The notes under the pieces are model-generated. The model saw only the letters and a list, made by a program, of their open reading frames with translations. It had not been told where the DNA came from and ran no database searches. A stretch of 33,860 bases of DNA from NCBI GenBank assembly GCA_026710565.1, contig JAPOQV010000050.1, positions 1 through 33,860 on the forward strand, in the 5' to 3' direction. Below, in pieces: positions 1 to 9,160 of this stretch. The position numbers and the translations under genes are program-made. The stretch is from Spirochaetaceae bacterium (GTDB lineage Bacteria > Spirochaetota > Spirochaetia > SZUA-6 > Bin103). Position 1 is the stretch's first letter; each line of letters starts with the position of its first letter.

Positions 1-1812
1 CATCCGCGGGGGGTCTTCGTCACCGCGGACGGCACGATCTACGTTGCCGACACCGACAACCGGCGGATCGTGGTGCTCGATACCGCCGGCGGCCTCGTCA
101 GGATCCTGGGCGAGCCCGCGAACGCCTCCTTCCGGATCATGTCCGCCGACTACGAGTACCGGCCGGTGAGAGTCGGCGTGAACGCCCTGGGCACGGTCTA
201 CGTGATCGTCAGGAACCTCTTCGAGGGGTTCATGCAGCTCGACGAGCAGGGACGGTTCGAGGGCTTCGTCGGCGCGCCCAGCGTGGTGGTGAGCCCGGTG
301 GACCTTCTCTGGGCGCGCATATTCAGCCCGGAGCAGCGCAGCCGGATGACCCTGTCTCTTCCCATCGACTACCGCACCATCGACTTCACCTGGGACGGCT
401 ACCTCCTCACCACGGTGGCGGCGGGCGAGGAGTACAGCACCGAGCCGATCAGGAAGCTGAGCAACTCCGGTTTCAAGGTGCCCATCGCATCGGGCGACCG
501 CACGCCGCCGCGGGGCGACCTGCTCCACTCCCTCGACGAAGGGCCCTCGGTGTTCGTCGACGTGACGGGTCAGCCGTGGGGGGTGTTCAGCGCGCTGGAC
601 CAGCGGCGGGGTAGGATCTTCACCTACGACGGCGCAGGTTCCCTGCTGGCCGTCATGGGCGGGCTCGGCAACCGGGTCGGCCAGTTCCGCACGCCGGTGA
701 GCATCGATGCGCGGGGCACCGACCTGGTCGTTCTCGACACCGGCACCAGGAGCCTGGTCGTGATGAAGCCGACGGCCCACGGCCGGTACGTGTTTGCCGC
801 CCTGGCCCTGGAGGCAAACGGCTTCCACGACGAGGCGGTGCGGCTGTGGGAGCGGGTGCTGGCCCACGACAGCGAGTTCGAGGTGGCCTATGCCGCGATC
901 GGGCGGTCCCGGCTCGCCGCCGGCGACCACCGGGCGGCTCTGCGCTCGTTTCGCCGCGCCAACGACCGGGAGGGTTACTCGCAGGCGTTCGTGGAGCTGC
1001 GGAGCGACGTGGCCAGGCGCATCTTCCTGCCGGTGGTCGTGTCCGCCGTGATCCTTGCGGTGCTGCTGGCGGTCCTCATGAAGCTCGGCCTCGGCGAGCG
1101 CTGCCGGGCGCTGCTGGTCCGGCTCGGCCGGACGGCCGCCATGACCCGGGCACTGCCGCTGGCGCGCGTGAGCGGCCGCGACCTGGTGCGCGCCCTCCGC
1201 TTCTCCCTGCACACGTCCTTCCACCCGATCAGGGGCTTCCGCGACCTGAAGAGCGGTGCGGCGGCCGTCCCGGCTGCCACCGTGATCCTTGCCGTCCTCT
1301 GCTTCGTCTACGTGCTGTTCCGGCAGGGCACGGGGTTCGTGTTCAACACCACGACCGGTGGGTTCGACCCCGCCCGATTCAACCTGGTCCGGGTCGTCCC
1401 CACGATCCTGGTGCCGCTGGCCCTCTGGTGCGTCGTGAGCTGGGCGCTGACGACGATCCTGCAGGGCAAGGGCAGTCTGGCACAGGTGTACGGCGCCACG
1501 GTCTTCTCCACCGTGCCCGTGCTCCTTGCCATGGTTGTGCTGATCCCCCTGAGCCACGTGCTGGTTCGCGAGGAGGCCGGCTTCTACCACGGCGTGCTCT
1601 CCCTCGCATTCGTCTGGAGCGGGTTCCTGCTGCTGACGTCCACGATGATGACGCACGACTACGACCGGCTGTTCCGCAGCATCCTCATCATCTTGCTGAT
1701 CCTTGCCGGCATCGGCGTGACCGTCTTCGTGGTCCTGGTGCTGTTCAGCGTCGGCAATACCATCGTCAGGTTCACGGCTGGCGTGTACCGGGAGTACCTG
1801 TTCACCCGATGA
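1..1812 (+). CDS. NHL-repeat / TPR / YIP1-domain membrane protein (5' truncated)
   Basis: The reading frame is open from base 1, so the N-terminus lies outside the window; 603 residues are visible. NHL-type beta-propeller strands are seen at visible residues 1-30 (pattern ADGTIYVADTDNRRIVVLD) and about 184-255. A TPR-like helical pair follows at about 261-335 (FHDEAVRLWERVLAHDSEF). One membrane helix lies at about 341-363, and residues 400-603 carry about five hydrophobic segments that look like a YIP1 domain. In known bacterial gene sets, YIP1 proteins sit beside DUF5696 proteins and MalFG-type permeases, which is exactly the order here. The stop overlaps the next start (ATGA). The likely role is a membrane-anchored accessory of the sugar transport system with an extracytoplasmic propeller; this is inferred from context, and no enzymatic motif is visible. 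Confidence 0.8.
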   Translation, partial: HPRGVFVTADGTIYVADTDNRRIVVLDTAGGLVRILGEPANASFRIMSADYEYRPVRVGVNALGTVYVIVRNLFEGFMQLDEQGRFEGFVGAPSVVVSPVDLLWARIFSPEQRSRMTLSLPIDYRTIDFTWDGYLLTTVAAGEEYSTEPIRKLSNSGFKVPIASGDRTPPRGDLLHSLDEGPSVFVDVTGQPWGVFSALDQRRGRIFTYDGAGSLLAVMGGLGNRVGQFRTPVSIDARGTDLVVLDTGTRSLVVMKPTAHGRYVFAALALEANGFHDEAVRLWERVLAHDSEFEVAYAAIGRSRLAAGDHRAALRSFRRANDREGYSQAFVELRSDVARRIFLPVVVSAVILAVLLAVLMKLGLGERCRALLVRLGRTAAMTRALPLARVSGRDLVRALRFSLHTSFHPIRGFRDLKSGAAAVPAATVILAVLCFVYVLFRQGTGFVFNTTTGGFDPARFNLVRVVPTILVPLALWCVVSWALTTILQGKGSLAQVYGATVFSTVPVLLAMVVLIPLSHVLVREEAGFYHGVLSLAFVWSGFLLLTSTMMTHDYDRLFRSILIILLILAGIGVTVFVVLVLFSVGNTIVRFTAGVYREYLFTR

Positions 1813-4685
1813 CGCCCCCACCTGCGAAGAGAGGCATCCTGACGCTCGCAGTGGTGGCCGTCGGCCTGGCGACGGCCGCCGGGCCGCTTTCGGCGCGGGT
1901 GCCGGACTCTTTCGACCTGGTGGCCGAGAGCGCCTACCTGCGCCTCTATGTCGACACGGCTACCGCCAACTTCGCGCTGGAAGGCAAGGAAAGCGGCGCG
2001 GTCTGGCACTCCAACCCGCAGGACGCCAGTCGCTACGACCGGATCGCGGCCGGGAAGGAACGGAACCGGCTGCGCGCGCTGCTCGGCATGTCGTACGTCC
2101 GGGGCAACGGCGCCAGGGTCGCGTACGACAGCTATACCGACAGCGTGATGCACCGCCAACACGAGATCCGCCGGATCGACGGCGGGTTCCGGGTGGAGTT
2201 CCGGCTGGGAAGGAAGTGGCTGGAGTCCGGACTCATGCCCAAGGTCGTCGAGGGCGAGCGGTTCGCGTCCACCGTGTTGGCGGCGGCCACCGAAGCGGAG
2301 CGGGAGACGCTGCTCACCTACTACGTGCCGGCGGCGCTGGTCCCCGTCGAGGACGAGCCCTTTCCGATCGAGATCAGCGTGCCGGGGCCGCTCGGCGAGG
2401 TGTTCACGGAGCGGATCGAGACGCTGCTCGCCGGACACACGCTGGTCATCCGGGACGACCCGTACCTGGCCGGGCTCGACCAGCTCGCCGACCTCCGCCG
2501 CAAGGCCGAAAGCGCGTCGGGCGACGCGCAGCAGGAGCTGCGCGGGCAACTGCTCAAGATGCAAGGCTCGCTGGTGAAGCGGAAGACCGACTACGCCAAG
2601 GCGCTCATCGACATGATCGTCGCCGACCGGGAGGAGTACGTCGACATCAGGTCGCTGACGCCCGCGGTCATGGAGCCGTTCCTGGGGCGGACGTTCTACC
2701 TGAAGTTCAGGCATCCGCGCTTCAGGACGGAGGCGCTGCTCGCCGCCCTGGCCGGCAACGGCTACACGCCCGAAGACATCGTCGCCGACCACGGTGCCTT
2801 CGGCATGACCGCCCCGGAGGAGAACTACGAGCGGTTCGTCATACCGCTGGAGATCGTGCTCGACGGGCGCGGCTTCACCGCCCGGGTGCGCGGCCGGGAG
2901 ATCGAGTACGGCGTCGACGTCCCGTACCGCGCCGGCCCGGCCTTCACCACCGTGTCGTATCCGGTGCTGTCGCTGGAGCTGTTGCCGTTCTTCTTCGCGG
3001 CGCGGCTCGACGATCCCGGCTACCTGTTCGTGCCGTCCGGGTCCGGCGCCCTCATCGACCTGGCCGAGCGCAAGGCCGGCGCCCGGTCGCTGACCGTCCC
3101 GGTCTACGGAGGCGACTTCAGCCTCCAGCCGAAGCCGGGCTCAGGCGATCACGGCTACCTGCCCGTGTTCGGCGCGGTGCGGGAGGACACGGGCTTCCTG
3201 GCGATCATCGAGTCCGGCGCCTCGATCGCGTCCGTGTCCGTGCTCAAGGCCGGCGTCTACAACTCGTACCACACCGTCTTCGCGGACTACACGATCACCG
3301 AGGGGCGGACCGAGGCGCGGGAGACCGGCGACGCATTGTTCGGGGCCTACGCGATCTACGCCCCCGAGTGGTACGTGGGCGACGTGGTGGCGCGCTACCA
3401 CCTGCTGCCGGCCGGCAGTGCGGACTACTCGTCCATGGCGCGCATCTACCGCGAGCACCTCCTCGAACGGGGACTGCCGCGGCAGGCGAGCGTCGCAAGC
3501 CAGCCTCTGTTCCTGGATGTCACGGCGTCCGTGCCCACGACGGCCACGGTGGCCGGCATCCCGTACCGTTCGACGGCGGTGGCGACCGGCTATCGCGATG
3601 CGCGGCGGATCCTCTCCGACCTCGAAAACGCGGACGGCCTGATCGTCCGCTATGCGGGATGGCTGGCGGGCGGCACTTCCCATCGGGTTCCCGGCCGCGT
3701 CTCCCTCAACGGCAAGCTCGGCAGCCGGCGGGAGTTCCTGCCCCTGCTCGACTTCTGCCGCCGGCACGGGATCGGCTTCTACCCTGCCGTGGACTTCCTG
3801 GCCGTCAACGAGCGGGGCCTCTTCGACGGGTTCGGCGCCAGCCGCGAGGCGGCGCGCGGCCTCGACCGCGCTCCGGTCAGGCTGCTCGACCGCAACCCGG
3901 CCTTCACGGAGGACGTGCCCACGGGCGCGTACCTGATCTCCCCGGCCGCGCTGCCGGGCCTGGCCGCCGCTTTCGCCGGCCGTTACCGGCGCATGGATCA
4001 CCCCTACCTCGGCCTCGACCGGTTCGGGCTCCTGAGTTTCAGCGATTACCGGAGAGGGGCCGATCCGGAGCGGATCTTCAACCCCGAAGAGACCCTGCAC
4101 GTACTTGGTCAGACGGCATCGCAGCTCGCCGCCGGCGGCTTCCGGCTCCTGATCGCGGGGGCGAACGCCCATCTGATCCCGCACGCGTCGGCCGTCATGC
4201 ACGTCCCCTACCGGGAAGCGGACTACGACATCGTCACCCGCACGATCCCCTTCATGCAGATGGTCCTGCACGGCTCCGTGCCGTACTCGTCCGAGCCGAT
4301 CAACTACCGGGCCGACCCGCGGACGGCGCTGCTGCGGGCGATCGAATCGGGGAGCAGCCTGGCGTTCGCCGTGATCCACGACGTGCCGGAGTTGCCGGAA
4401 CCGCTTCACGACATCGACCTGCACGCCTCGCTCTACGCGAGCTGGAAGGACACGATGGTCGAGATGCACGGCACCCTCAACCGCGCCCTGTCCGGCCTTG
4501 CGGGGGTGCCGATCCGCGCGCATGCGACCCTGGCCGACGGCGTGCGCCTGACCCGCTACGAGAACGGTGTGGACGTCGTGGTCAACTACCGCGACGAGCC
4601 GTATACCCATGCCGGTGTCACGGTCGGCCCGAGGGACTACCTGCGCGTGCCGGAGCGAGTGGCGTGGCAGGCCCTGCCATGGTAG
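1809..4685 (+). CDS. DUF5696 domain-containing secreted protein
   Basis: 958 residues. The ATG overlaps the upstream stop by four bases and is followed by an N-terminal signal sequence (Arg/Lys, then ILTLAVVAVGLATAAG, probable cleavage near LSARV). A charged helical stretch that may be coiled coil lies at about residues 220-275. The C-terminal half (about 600-958) has the alternating strand/helix look of a TIM-barrel. It also has the DUF5696 signature of a serine-rich PYSSEPINY followed by LLRAIESGSSLAF, ending in a small beta domain (RLTRYENGVDVVVNYRDEP). DUF5696 proteins are uncharacterised but recurrently encoded with MalFG-like permeases and YIP1 proteins, so a surface role in binding or cleaving the transported glycan is likely. 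Catalytic residues cannot be assigned. The gene overlaps the downstream permease by seven bases, implying translational coupling. Confidence 0.85.
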   Translation: MTPPPAKRGILTLAVVAVGLATAAGPLSARVPDSFDLVAESAYLRLYVDTATANFALEGKESGAVWHSNPQDASRYDRIAAGKERNRLRALLGMSYVRGNGARVAYDSYTDSVMHRQHEIRRIDGGFRVEFRLGRKWLESGLMPKVVEGERFASTVLAAATEAERETLLTYYVPAALVPVEDEPFPIEISVPGPLGEVFTERIETLLAGHTLVIRDDPYLAGLDQLADLRRKAESASGDAQQELRGQLLKMQGSLVKRKTDYAKALIDMIVADREEYVDIRSLTPAVMEPFLGRTFYLKFRHPRFRTEALLAALAGNGYTPEDIVADHGAFGMTAPEENYERFVIPLEIVLDGRGFTARVRGREIEYGVDVPYRAGPAFTTVSYPVLSLELLPFFFAARLDDPGYLFVPSGSGALIDLAERKAGARSLTVPVYGGDFSLQPKPGSGDHGYLPVFGAVREDTGFLAIIESGASIASVSVLKAGVYNSYHTVFADYTITEGRTEARETGDALFGAYAIYAPEWYVGDVVARYHLLPAGSADYSSMARIYREHLLERGLPRQASVASQPLFLDVTASVPTTATVAGIPYRSTAVATGYRDARRILSDLENADGLIVRYAGWLAGGTSHRVPGRVSLNGKLGSRREFLPLLDFCRRHGIGFYPAVDFLAVNERGLFDGFGASREAARGLDRAPVRLLDRNPAFTEDVPTGAYLISPAALPGLAAAFAGRYRRMDHPYLGLDRFGLLSFSDYRRGADPERIFNPEETLHVLGQTASQLAAGGFRLLIAGANAHLIPHASAVMHVPYREADYDIVTRTIPFMQMVLHGSVPYSSEPINYRADPRTALLRAIESGSSLAFAVIHDVPELPEPLHDIDLHASLYASWKDTMVEMHGTLNRALSGLAGVPIRAHATLADGVRLTRYENGVDVVVNYRDEPYTHAGVTVGPRDYLRVPERVAWQALPW

Positions 4686-5575
4686 GAGGCGTCGACCTTG
4701 CCAGGAAGAAGGCGCGCCTGGGCTACCTGTTCACGCTGCCGCTGACGGCCGGCATCGTCTTCTTCCTGATCATGCCGATCGCGCAGTCCATCTCGTTCAG
4801 CGTGGGTGAGATCGAGATTACCGGCGAAGGCTATCTCCTGCATCCGGTCGGGCTGGCCAACTTCCACCACGTGCTTCGCGTGGACACCTTCTTTCCCCGG
4901 CATCTGGCGGCGGCAGTGGTGAAGCTGGCCTCGGAGGTGCCGGTGGTGCTGGTGTTCAGCCTGATCTGCGCCTCCCTCCTGAACCGTCCGTTCCGGGGCC
5001 GCGGCGTGATGCGAACGGTGCTGTTCCTCCCGGTGATCCTGTCGTCCGGCGTGCTGGTGACCCTGCAGCAGTCGTACCTGTTGACCCAGGAGCTCAGCAT
5101 AGGATCGCTGTTCGAGCGCTTTACGCTGCAGATGGTGAGCGGCTGGGCGGTCGACTCACCGGCCGTCGACGGCGTGCTCGCCTACCTCGCCGACGCCACC
5201 GCCCGCCTCCCGGCCATCGCAGCGGCGGCGGGCATCCCCATCCTGATCTTCCTGGCCGGGCTGCAGGGGATACCCGATTCCATGTACGAGGTGGCCAGGA
5301 TCGAGGGCGCCAACGCCTGGGAGACCTTCTTCTACATCACCCTGCCGCTGGCGGCGCCGCTGATCTTCCCGATCGTCGTCTACATGATCGTGGACTCGTT
5401 CACGGCCGCCGACAGCGAGCTGCTCCGGTACATCTTCGAGAGCATGCGGAGCGGCGCGGGATACGGCACCGCCACGGCGATGGCGTGGGTGTTCTTCCTC
5501 ACCATGGCCGTCATCCTGGCAATCGTGGGGGCGATCGTGGCGCGCGGCACGCGCAACAGCGGAGTGGCCGTATGA
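4679..5575 (+). CDS. Carbohydrate ABC transporter permease, MalF-type
   Basis: 298 residues with about six membrane segments, the first at YLFTLPLTAGIVFFLIMP. The cytoplasmic EAA loop that contacts the ATPase is recognisable at YEVARIEGANAWETFFYITL, with the diagnostic G and the trailing TLP. The length is typical of CUT1-family inner-membrane permeases. The ATG lies inside the end of the DUF5696 gene (seven-base overlap), and the stop overlaps the MalG-type partner (ATGA). It would form half of a heterodimeric channel importing an oligosaccharide. Neither an ATPase nor a dedicated binding protein is adjacent; the nearest binding protein downstream is at 12245, and one could lie upstream of the window. 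Substrate cannot be read from sequence. Confidence 0.93.
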   Translation: MVGGVDLARKKARLGYLFTLPLTAGIVFFLIMPIAQSISFSVGEIEITGEGYLLHPVGLANFHHVLRVDTFFPRHLAAAVVKLASEVPVVLVFSLICASLLNRPFRGRGVMRTVLFLPVILSSGVLVTLQQSYLLTQELSIGSLFERFTLQMVSGWAVDSPAVDGVLAYLADATARLPAIAAAAGIPILIFLAGLQGIPDSMYEVARIEGANAWETFFYITLPLAAPLIFPIVVYMIVDSFTAADSELLRYIFESMRSGAGYGTATAMAWVFFLTMAVILAIVGAIVARGTRNSGVAV

Positions 5576-6525
5576 GCTCCGCGCTGGCGAGGTGGACGAT
5601 TCCGGCGTACCGGATCGACTGGCGGATCCTGCTCTTCCGGGTCTTCCGGCTCGCGTTCCTGGCAGGGGTGTCGTTCATCGTGCTGTTTCCCGTGCTGCAC
5701 AAGCTGGTCCAGTCGTTCATGTCCGAGGCCGACATCATGGACGTCAACCGCGTGTGGATCCCGTCGAAGCTGTCGCTGTTGAACTATCGGATCGTCGCGG
5801 TCTCGCTCGACTACTTCCACAACGCGCTGCGGTCGCTCGGCCTGACGCTGCTGGTGTGCGTGTCGCAGATGGCCTCGTCGACGTTCGTGGCCTACGGCCT
5901 GGCGCGTTTCAGGAACCGGCTCACGAACGTCCTGTTCGCGATCGCCGTGTTCAGCATGGTCATTCCGCCGCAGTTGCTGATGGTTCCGCTGGTCTTCAAC
6001 TTCCGCTACTTCAGCCTCTTCGGGCTGTTTCCGGAGGGCCTGAACCTGACGGGCAGCATCGTGCCGTTCGTGCTCACCTCGCTGACCTGCATGGGATACA
6101 AGAACGGCATCTTCATCTACATCATGCGGCAGGTGTTCAAGGGCATCCCGCGCGACCTGGAGGACGCGGCCTACGTCGACGGATCGGGCTATCTCAACAC
6201 GTTCGTGCGCATCGTCCTGCCGTCGGCCGCCTCCGGACTGCTTGTCGTGTTCCTGCTGGCGTTCGTCTGGCAGTGGAGCGACCTGACCTTCACGGAGCTG
6301 TTCCTGCCGAACCGGGACCTGCTGTCGACGGTGATGGTGGGGTTCGGCTTTCAGTACGAGGACTGGTACGTCGCGTTCAACGCCGGCGCACGGCCGCATC
6401 CGGGCTTCGTGGCTGCCGTCGTCAATACCGCCATGCTGCTGTTCATCCTGCCCGTGCTCGTGCTCTACCTGTTCGTGCAGCGCTGGTTCATCAAGAGTGT
6501 CGACCGCGTGGGGCTGGTCGGCTGA
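5572..6525 (+). CDS. Carbohydrate ABC transporter permease, MalG-type
   Basis: 317 residues, six predicted membrane helices, with the EAA motif at DLEDAAYVDGSGYLNTFVRI followed by LP. Start ATG overlaps the stop of the MalF-type gene by four bases. An insertion of polar residues near the last two helices (FNAGARPHPGF) replaces the usual short periplasmic loop. Together with the preceding gene it makes the transmembrane channel of a CUT1 sugar importer. It is the last gene of the first co-oriented block. Immediately downstream, 25 bases after its stop, the coding direction switches to an antisense restriction-modification gene, and sugar genes resume on the + strand at 9161. No terminator hairpin is visible in the gap. 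Confidence 0.93.
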   Translation: MSSALARWTIPAYRIDWRILLFRVFRLAFLAGVSFIVLFPVLHKLVQSFMSEADIMDVNRVWIPSKLSLLNYRIVAVSLDYFHNALRSLGLTLLVCVSQMASSTFVAYGLARFRNRLTNVLFAIAVFSMVIPPQLLMVPLVFNFRYFSLFGLFPEGLNLTGSIVPFVLTSLTCMGYKNGIFIYIMRQVFKGIPRDLEDAAYVDGSGYLNTFVRIVLPSAASGLLVVFLLAFVWQWSDLTFTELFLPNRDLLSTVMVGFGFQYEDWYVAFNAGARPHPGFVAAVVNTAMLLFILPVLVLYLFVQRWFIKSVDRVGLVG

Positions 6526-6549
6526 AGGAGTGAGGCCGTCGGCTTGGGC

Positions 6550-9105
6550 TCAGTACGGTCCGAGGAACCGTTCTCCGTCGAAGTGGATGAGATGGCTCGG
6601 GGCGTCCGCGCACCACACCTCCGTCTCCCAGGAGATGTCCCGGAGATAGCGGGCCATCAAAGCCCGGTCCGGAAAAGCCGTCACGTAGATCAGACCGGGC
6701 TCTGCGCCGATGAACAGCGCGGCCAGCTCATGGTGGCGTTTCGGGTCCACCGGCCCGTGGCTCGTGACTGACTCCACCAGCAGAAGCCAGTTCTTCTCGC
6801 CAAAATACAACACGACATCCGGCATCTTGCCGTGGCGATCGACCGTTACGCCGAGGGCTGCGAGACGTTCATCCCGAAAGTACGCAGCCTTGTCACCCGT
6901 GTCGCCCACGTAGATGACTTCGGCGCCCGGTGCATAACGCGGCGCGAACTCCTCGATGATTCCCTTCATGAGCTCGCTGTGATCCCCCGGCGTGAGCGTG
7001 ATTTCCGTGCCCGGCGCCACGGTGACCGGGATCATCCTCATTTCGCGATCTTGCGCCCATTTCGCCACCAGGCTCTCTCGTGCGGTCAGCCAGCGTTCGA
7101 GCGCCGCTGGCCACTCGCTCGTGCCTGATGTGCGGATCACTTCGTAGGCTTCTTCGCTCACTTGATAACAGGTGCTCGGGCTGTTGACGGGCCGCGCAGG
7201 ATCGTCAGGATTGCAGACGGCGATTCCTGCCTCGACGAACTGGTGCATCGTCTGGCGACGGAACGTCTCGCGGGTATTCGGCGCGTATTCCCGACCGTAG
7301 TACTCCCGCGTGAAGTCCATGATGGGCGTAATCCCGAGCATGGGCCGTTGCAGCCGGTTCCACGCGCCCGACGGCTGAAGACCACACAGCGCGAGCAAGG
7401 TCAGCGCCGAACGATCGTTCTGTTGACCACGCGGCATCCCGAGGTCCTGCAGGACCGTCAGCGCCTCGTCGATCTTGCGCTGGGCATCGAGGGGGTTGTC
7501 CTGCTCCGCCATGTGAGCGATCTCCTTCTCTATGATCGTGTCGATGTCGCGCTGAGTGAGTGGGCGCCCGTGATGGGTTTCCCCTAGACGCTCCAGCACG
7601 ACGCGATCCGGATAGCGCAGCGAGCGCAGATCGGCAGCGTTGACCTGAGTATGCCCATTGAACTGCCGGAAGAACCGGTCCACGAGGCTGCAATTCAGGT
7701 AGAGGCTGAGGCCTGCCGCCAAGTTACGCGACATTCCCGTCCGCCCCGAATGATAGACGTTGAGATGGTTCTCGAATCCGACAAGATCGCCCGGCAGCTC
7801 GGTCGCGTAGACCGAAGCGACGATCCGGCGCCGCTCCTCCTTGGACGTGAACCTTCGTGTGACGACGTAAGTGCCCTTGTTTTCCCAGAGCCACTTCCGA
7901 CTGTTGTCGGACAGGCGAATGGCGTTCGGCTTGCGCTTCGTCGTCGGCCACGTGAGAGCACCGCCCTTGAAGTGAGTGGGATACAGCAGAGGACAAGCGT
8001 CCTCGCGCGGCTGATCGAGCAGGTCGTCCTTCAGTCGGAAGTCGACGACCGGACCCGTGGAGATCTCTACTCCTATTTCGGCGAGGGTCGCCCGAAAGTG
8101 GTTCATGCGATCGACGATGCCCTGTTCGATCTCGTTGGCGGCGATGTGGATGAACAGGTCGGGATCATCGGGCCGCATCACTGAATCGTGGGACACCGTC
8201 CGGTACGTCATGTCCTCGGCGACGCAAGAGCCGGCTGCATCGACCTCGAACGCAGCTCCGCTGCTCGTCGTGATCGCGACATCGCCGGCCCGTTGGTCTT
8301 TTACGGCGTGAATGACTATGTTCTCCTGAAGTACGTCATCATCCTTGAATGCGTGATTTCGCTTTTCGAAAACATGTATGTGGACAAGGCGCATCATCGC
8401 AAAGAAGCGCTTGCGGAAATCCTTGAAGTAGGGGCCGTTGCAGAAAGAGCGAGGTACGATGGCGACCATCTCCCCGCCATCGCGCAAGCGGCTCGCGGCC
8501 ACGAACATGAAGCCGGTGTAGAGATTGGAGGTCTCGACTCCGGCGGCGCGCAAGGCGGTGCGATGCTCGGAGCCGGCGGAGATCTTCTTGTAGGGAGGGT
8601 TGAGTATGGCGTGGGTGAAGCCTGCGTCTTCGCCGACTATTCTGTCGAACAGGTCCCACTGTGAAGCGAGCGGATGATCGAGAATGAAGTCGTTCTTGAC
8701 CAGCCGACCGGTCGCGGTGACTCGCGCGGCGCGGCAACGGGCCTCGATCTGCATGAGCGTGTCGCCGAGATAGTCCGACAGAACCCGATCGATCTCGTAG
8801 CATACGAAATCCACGGCACGAGGCCGGGGCTCTTCGGCGCAGAGTCGCTCGCAGAACGCGGCGGTGAGCGCACCGACGCCGGCGCCGGGATCCAGTACCC
8901 GCACGTCTCCTTCGGTCTTCGAGAACAGGCTCGCCATGAATCGCGCCACGGGCGCCGGCGTCATGTACTGACCGAGAAGCGCTCGTCTCTCTGCGTCCAG
9001 CTTCGGTGAAGCGTCGATGCGATAGAAGTCGGCGGTCTCGTCGAGTGCGTCAAAGACCACTTGCCGGGAGGCCCGTCGTCCAGTCGAGTTGATAAGTGCG
9101 CTCAT
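6550..9105 (-). CDS. Fused type II restriction-modification protein: N6-adenine methylase + BsuBI/PstI-type endonuclease
   Basis: 851 residues. The N-terminal half is a class I SAM-dependent methylase of the Eco57I/PstI type. It has QYMTP at 46-50, motif I LDPGAGVGA at 71-79, and the N6-adenine catalytic motif NPPY at 169-172, followed by a probable target-recognition region at about 340-510. The C-terminal part matches the BsuBI/PstI endonuclease family. A helical N-domain begins near 538 (DEALTVLQDLGMPRGQQN), and the nuclease core has PD at 762-763, E778 and TSHGP at 781-785. Known BsuBI and PstI systems encode these two activities as separate proteins of roughly 500 and 320 residues, whose sum is close to this length. 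I start at 9105 because the family-like sequence begins there; an upstream in-frame extension looks unlike coding sequence. The gene is visibly less GC-rich than its neighbours, is antisense to them, and has no separate methylase or controller gene. CTGCAG specificity is family inference only. Confidence 0.9.
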   Translation of the reverse strand: MSALINSTGRRASRQVVFDALDETADFYRIDASPKLDAERRALLGQYMTPAPVARFMASLFSKTEGDVRVLDPGAGVGALTAAFCERLCAEEPRPRAVDFVCYEIDRVLSDYLGDTLMQIEARCRAARVTATGRLVKNDFILDHPLASQWDLFDRIVGEDAGFTHAILNPPYKKISAGSEHRTALRAAGVETSNLYTGFMFVAASRLRDGGEMVAIVPRSFCNGPYFKDFRKRFFAMMRLVHIHVFEKRNHAFKDDDVLQENIVIHAVKDQRAGDVAITTSSGAAFEVDAAGSCVAEDMTYRTVSHDSVMRPDDPDLFIHIAANEIEQGIVDRMNHFRATLAEIGVEISTGPVVDFRLKDDLLDQPREDACPLLYPTHFKGGALTWPTTKRKPNAIRLSDNSRKWLWENKGTYVVTRRFTSKEERRRIVASVYATELPGDLVGFENHLNVYHSGRTGMSRNLAAGLSLYLNCSLVDRFFRQFNGHTQVNAADLRSLRYPDRVVLERLGETHHGRPLTQRDIDTIIEKEIAHMAEQDNPLDAQRKIDEALTVLQDLGMPRGQQNDRSALTLLALCGLQPSGAWNRLQRPMLGITPIMDFTREYYGREYAPNTRETFRRQTMHQFVEAGIAVCNPDDPARPVNSPSTCYQVSEEAYEVIRTSGTSEWPAALERWLTARESLVAKWAQDREMRMIPVTVAPGTEITLTPGDHSELMKGIIEEFAPRYAPGAEVIYVGDTGDKAAYFRDERLAALGVTVDRHGKMPDVVLYFGEKNWLLLVESVTSHGPVDPKRHHELAALFIGAEPGLIYVTAFPDRALMARYLRDISWETEVWCADAPSHLIHFDGERFLGPY

Positions 9106-9113
9106 TGTACCAT

Positions 9114-9139
9114 GGAGTCTTGAGTTCGGCCTGGACTCC
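9114..9139. promoter_or_regulatory. Weak dyad in the divergent gap between the restriction-modification gene and the sugar genes
   Basis: GGAGTC at 9114-9119 is repeated inverted as GACTCC at 9134-9139, inside the 55-base gap between the divergent starts at 9105 (-) and 9161 (+). It could be an operator controlling the restriction-modification gene, but six bases each side in GC-rich DNA may occur by chance. No convincing -35/-10 pair is visible for either direction. Confidence 0.2.
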
Positions 9140-9160
9140 GTACCAAAGGGGCTTGACAGG

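Noticed and set aside
846..1808. Long open frame on the + strand continuous with the DUF5696 gene
   Set aside because: It runs out of frame through the YIP1 gene with an Arg/Pro/Gly-rich translation typical of GC-rich shadow frames. The DUF5696 protein starts at 1809 with a signal peptide.
9153..9158. TTGACA, a perfect -35 consensus on the + strand just before the propeller gene
   Set aside because: At the proper spacing (9176-9181) there is only a poor -10 (CTGATT), and it would lie inside the coding region after the start codon. I take the hexamer as coincidence.
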